IMG/VR virus record: IMGVR_UViG_3300033053_000056
Coordinates: 1 to 20,537 of that record
Origin: a virus
Reading direction: 5' to 3' (one strand)
DNA: 20,537 nucleotides
The position numbers were made by a program, and so were the translations under genes. Positions 20,432 to 20,537 of this stretch are shown piece after piece. A model generated the notes under the pieces. That model did no database searches. It was given only the letters and a program-made list of their open reading frames with translations, and was not told the origin of the DNA. Numbering within the stretch: position 1 is the stretch's first letter; each line of letters opens with the position of its first letter.

Positions 20432-20537
20432 TTAGTAGCGGATGCAGGCAAGAACAGCAATGTTGCGTGGTCGTGTTTCTGATCCAAAACTATTTTTAGT
20501 GTATACATCCTGAATAATTCCGTTATATGCACCATCA
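20432..20537 (-). CDS. Tail fibre protein, C-terminal end (cut by window edge)
   Basis: Only the last 34 codons are inside the window; the gene continues to the right. The visible end reads DGAYNGIIQDVYTK, then a GSETRPRNIAVLACIRY terminus. SETRPRNIA-LACI-Y at the very C-terminus is a hallmark of many phage tail fibre and collar proteins. Its position before the fibre-associated gene and FI agrees with P2 gene H. Receptor specificity cannot be judged from this fragment. Confidence 0.82.
   Translation of the reverse strand, partial: DGAYNGIIQDVYTKNSFGSETRPRNIAVLACIRY

Noticed and set aside
1-20537. CRISPR array, insertion sequence or rRNA
   Set aside because: No regularly spaced repeats, no transposase-like protein with flanking inverted repeats, and no rRNA-like sequence were seen. 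The only tRNA sequence is the 3' fragment at 86-111.

Overview
This window is the left part of an integrated P2-like (Peduovirus-type) tailed prophage in a low-GC gammaproteobacterium. The protein flavour, codon use and A+T content suggest Acinetobacter or a close relative; that host call is an inference. Bases 1-85 look like host chromosome. Bases 86-111 are the 3' end of a tRNA gene (T-arm, acceptor strand and CCA, minus strand) with no 5' part next to it, which is what one attachment site looks like after integration into a tRNA gene. The right end of the prophage, with the head genes and the other att site, lies outside the window.

Layout, left to right. (1) 86-1548: att region, possible arm-type repeats, intrinsic terminator and a leftward tyrosine integrase. 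(2) 1637-7970: a compact leftward early operon with many ATGA/TGATG overlaps. It holds small accessory phage proteins, a 903-residue zinc finger/Toprim/P-loop primase-helicase, and three short ribbon-helix-helix or RHH-like proteins at the promoter-proximal end. (3) 7971-9558: the immunity region. A rightward CI-like repressor gene converges, across a bidirectional terminator, on a leftward two-gene operon (8449-9234). That operon is preceded by a leader with the layout of the P1/P7 C4 antisense-RNA system. A 14-base operator-like sequence occurs three times, once over the early promoter and twice, as an inverted pair, over the promoter of the C4-like operon. (4) 9559-12185: a rightward, A+T-rich cargo ('moron') block: a two-TM protein, a secreted Excalibur-domain protein, an unrecognised 339-residue soluble protein and a four-TM membrane protein, ending in a strong terminator. 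(5) 12208-20537: the leftward late tail module in P2 order: tail fibre C-terminus (cut by the window edge), a small fibre-associated protein, FI sheath, FII tube, E with the E+E' minus-one frameshift, T tape measure, U, D, then the late activator Ogr, a Ser-rich zinc protein and a 50-codon ORF.

How it fits together. The repressor would silence both the leftward early promoter (replication genes and integrase) and the promoter of the C4-like operon. A C4-type antisense RNA would add post-transcriptional control over the 67- and 192-residue proteins, which sit where icd and ant (antirepressor) sit in P1. After induction, Ogr would switch on the tail operon. The least described parts are the C4-like immunity module, the 339-residue/four-TM gene pair, and a duplicated C-terminal extension on gpD.
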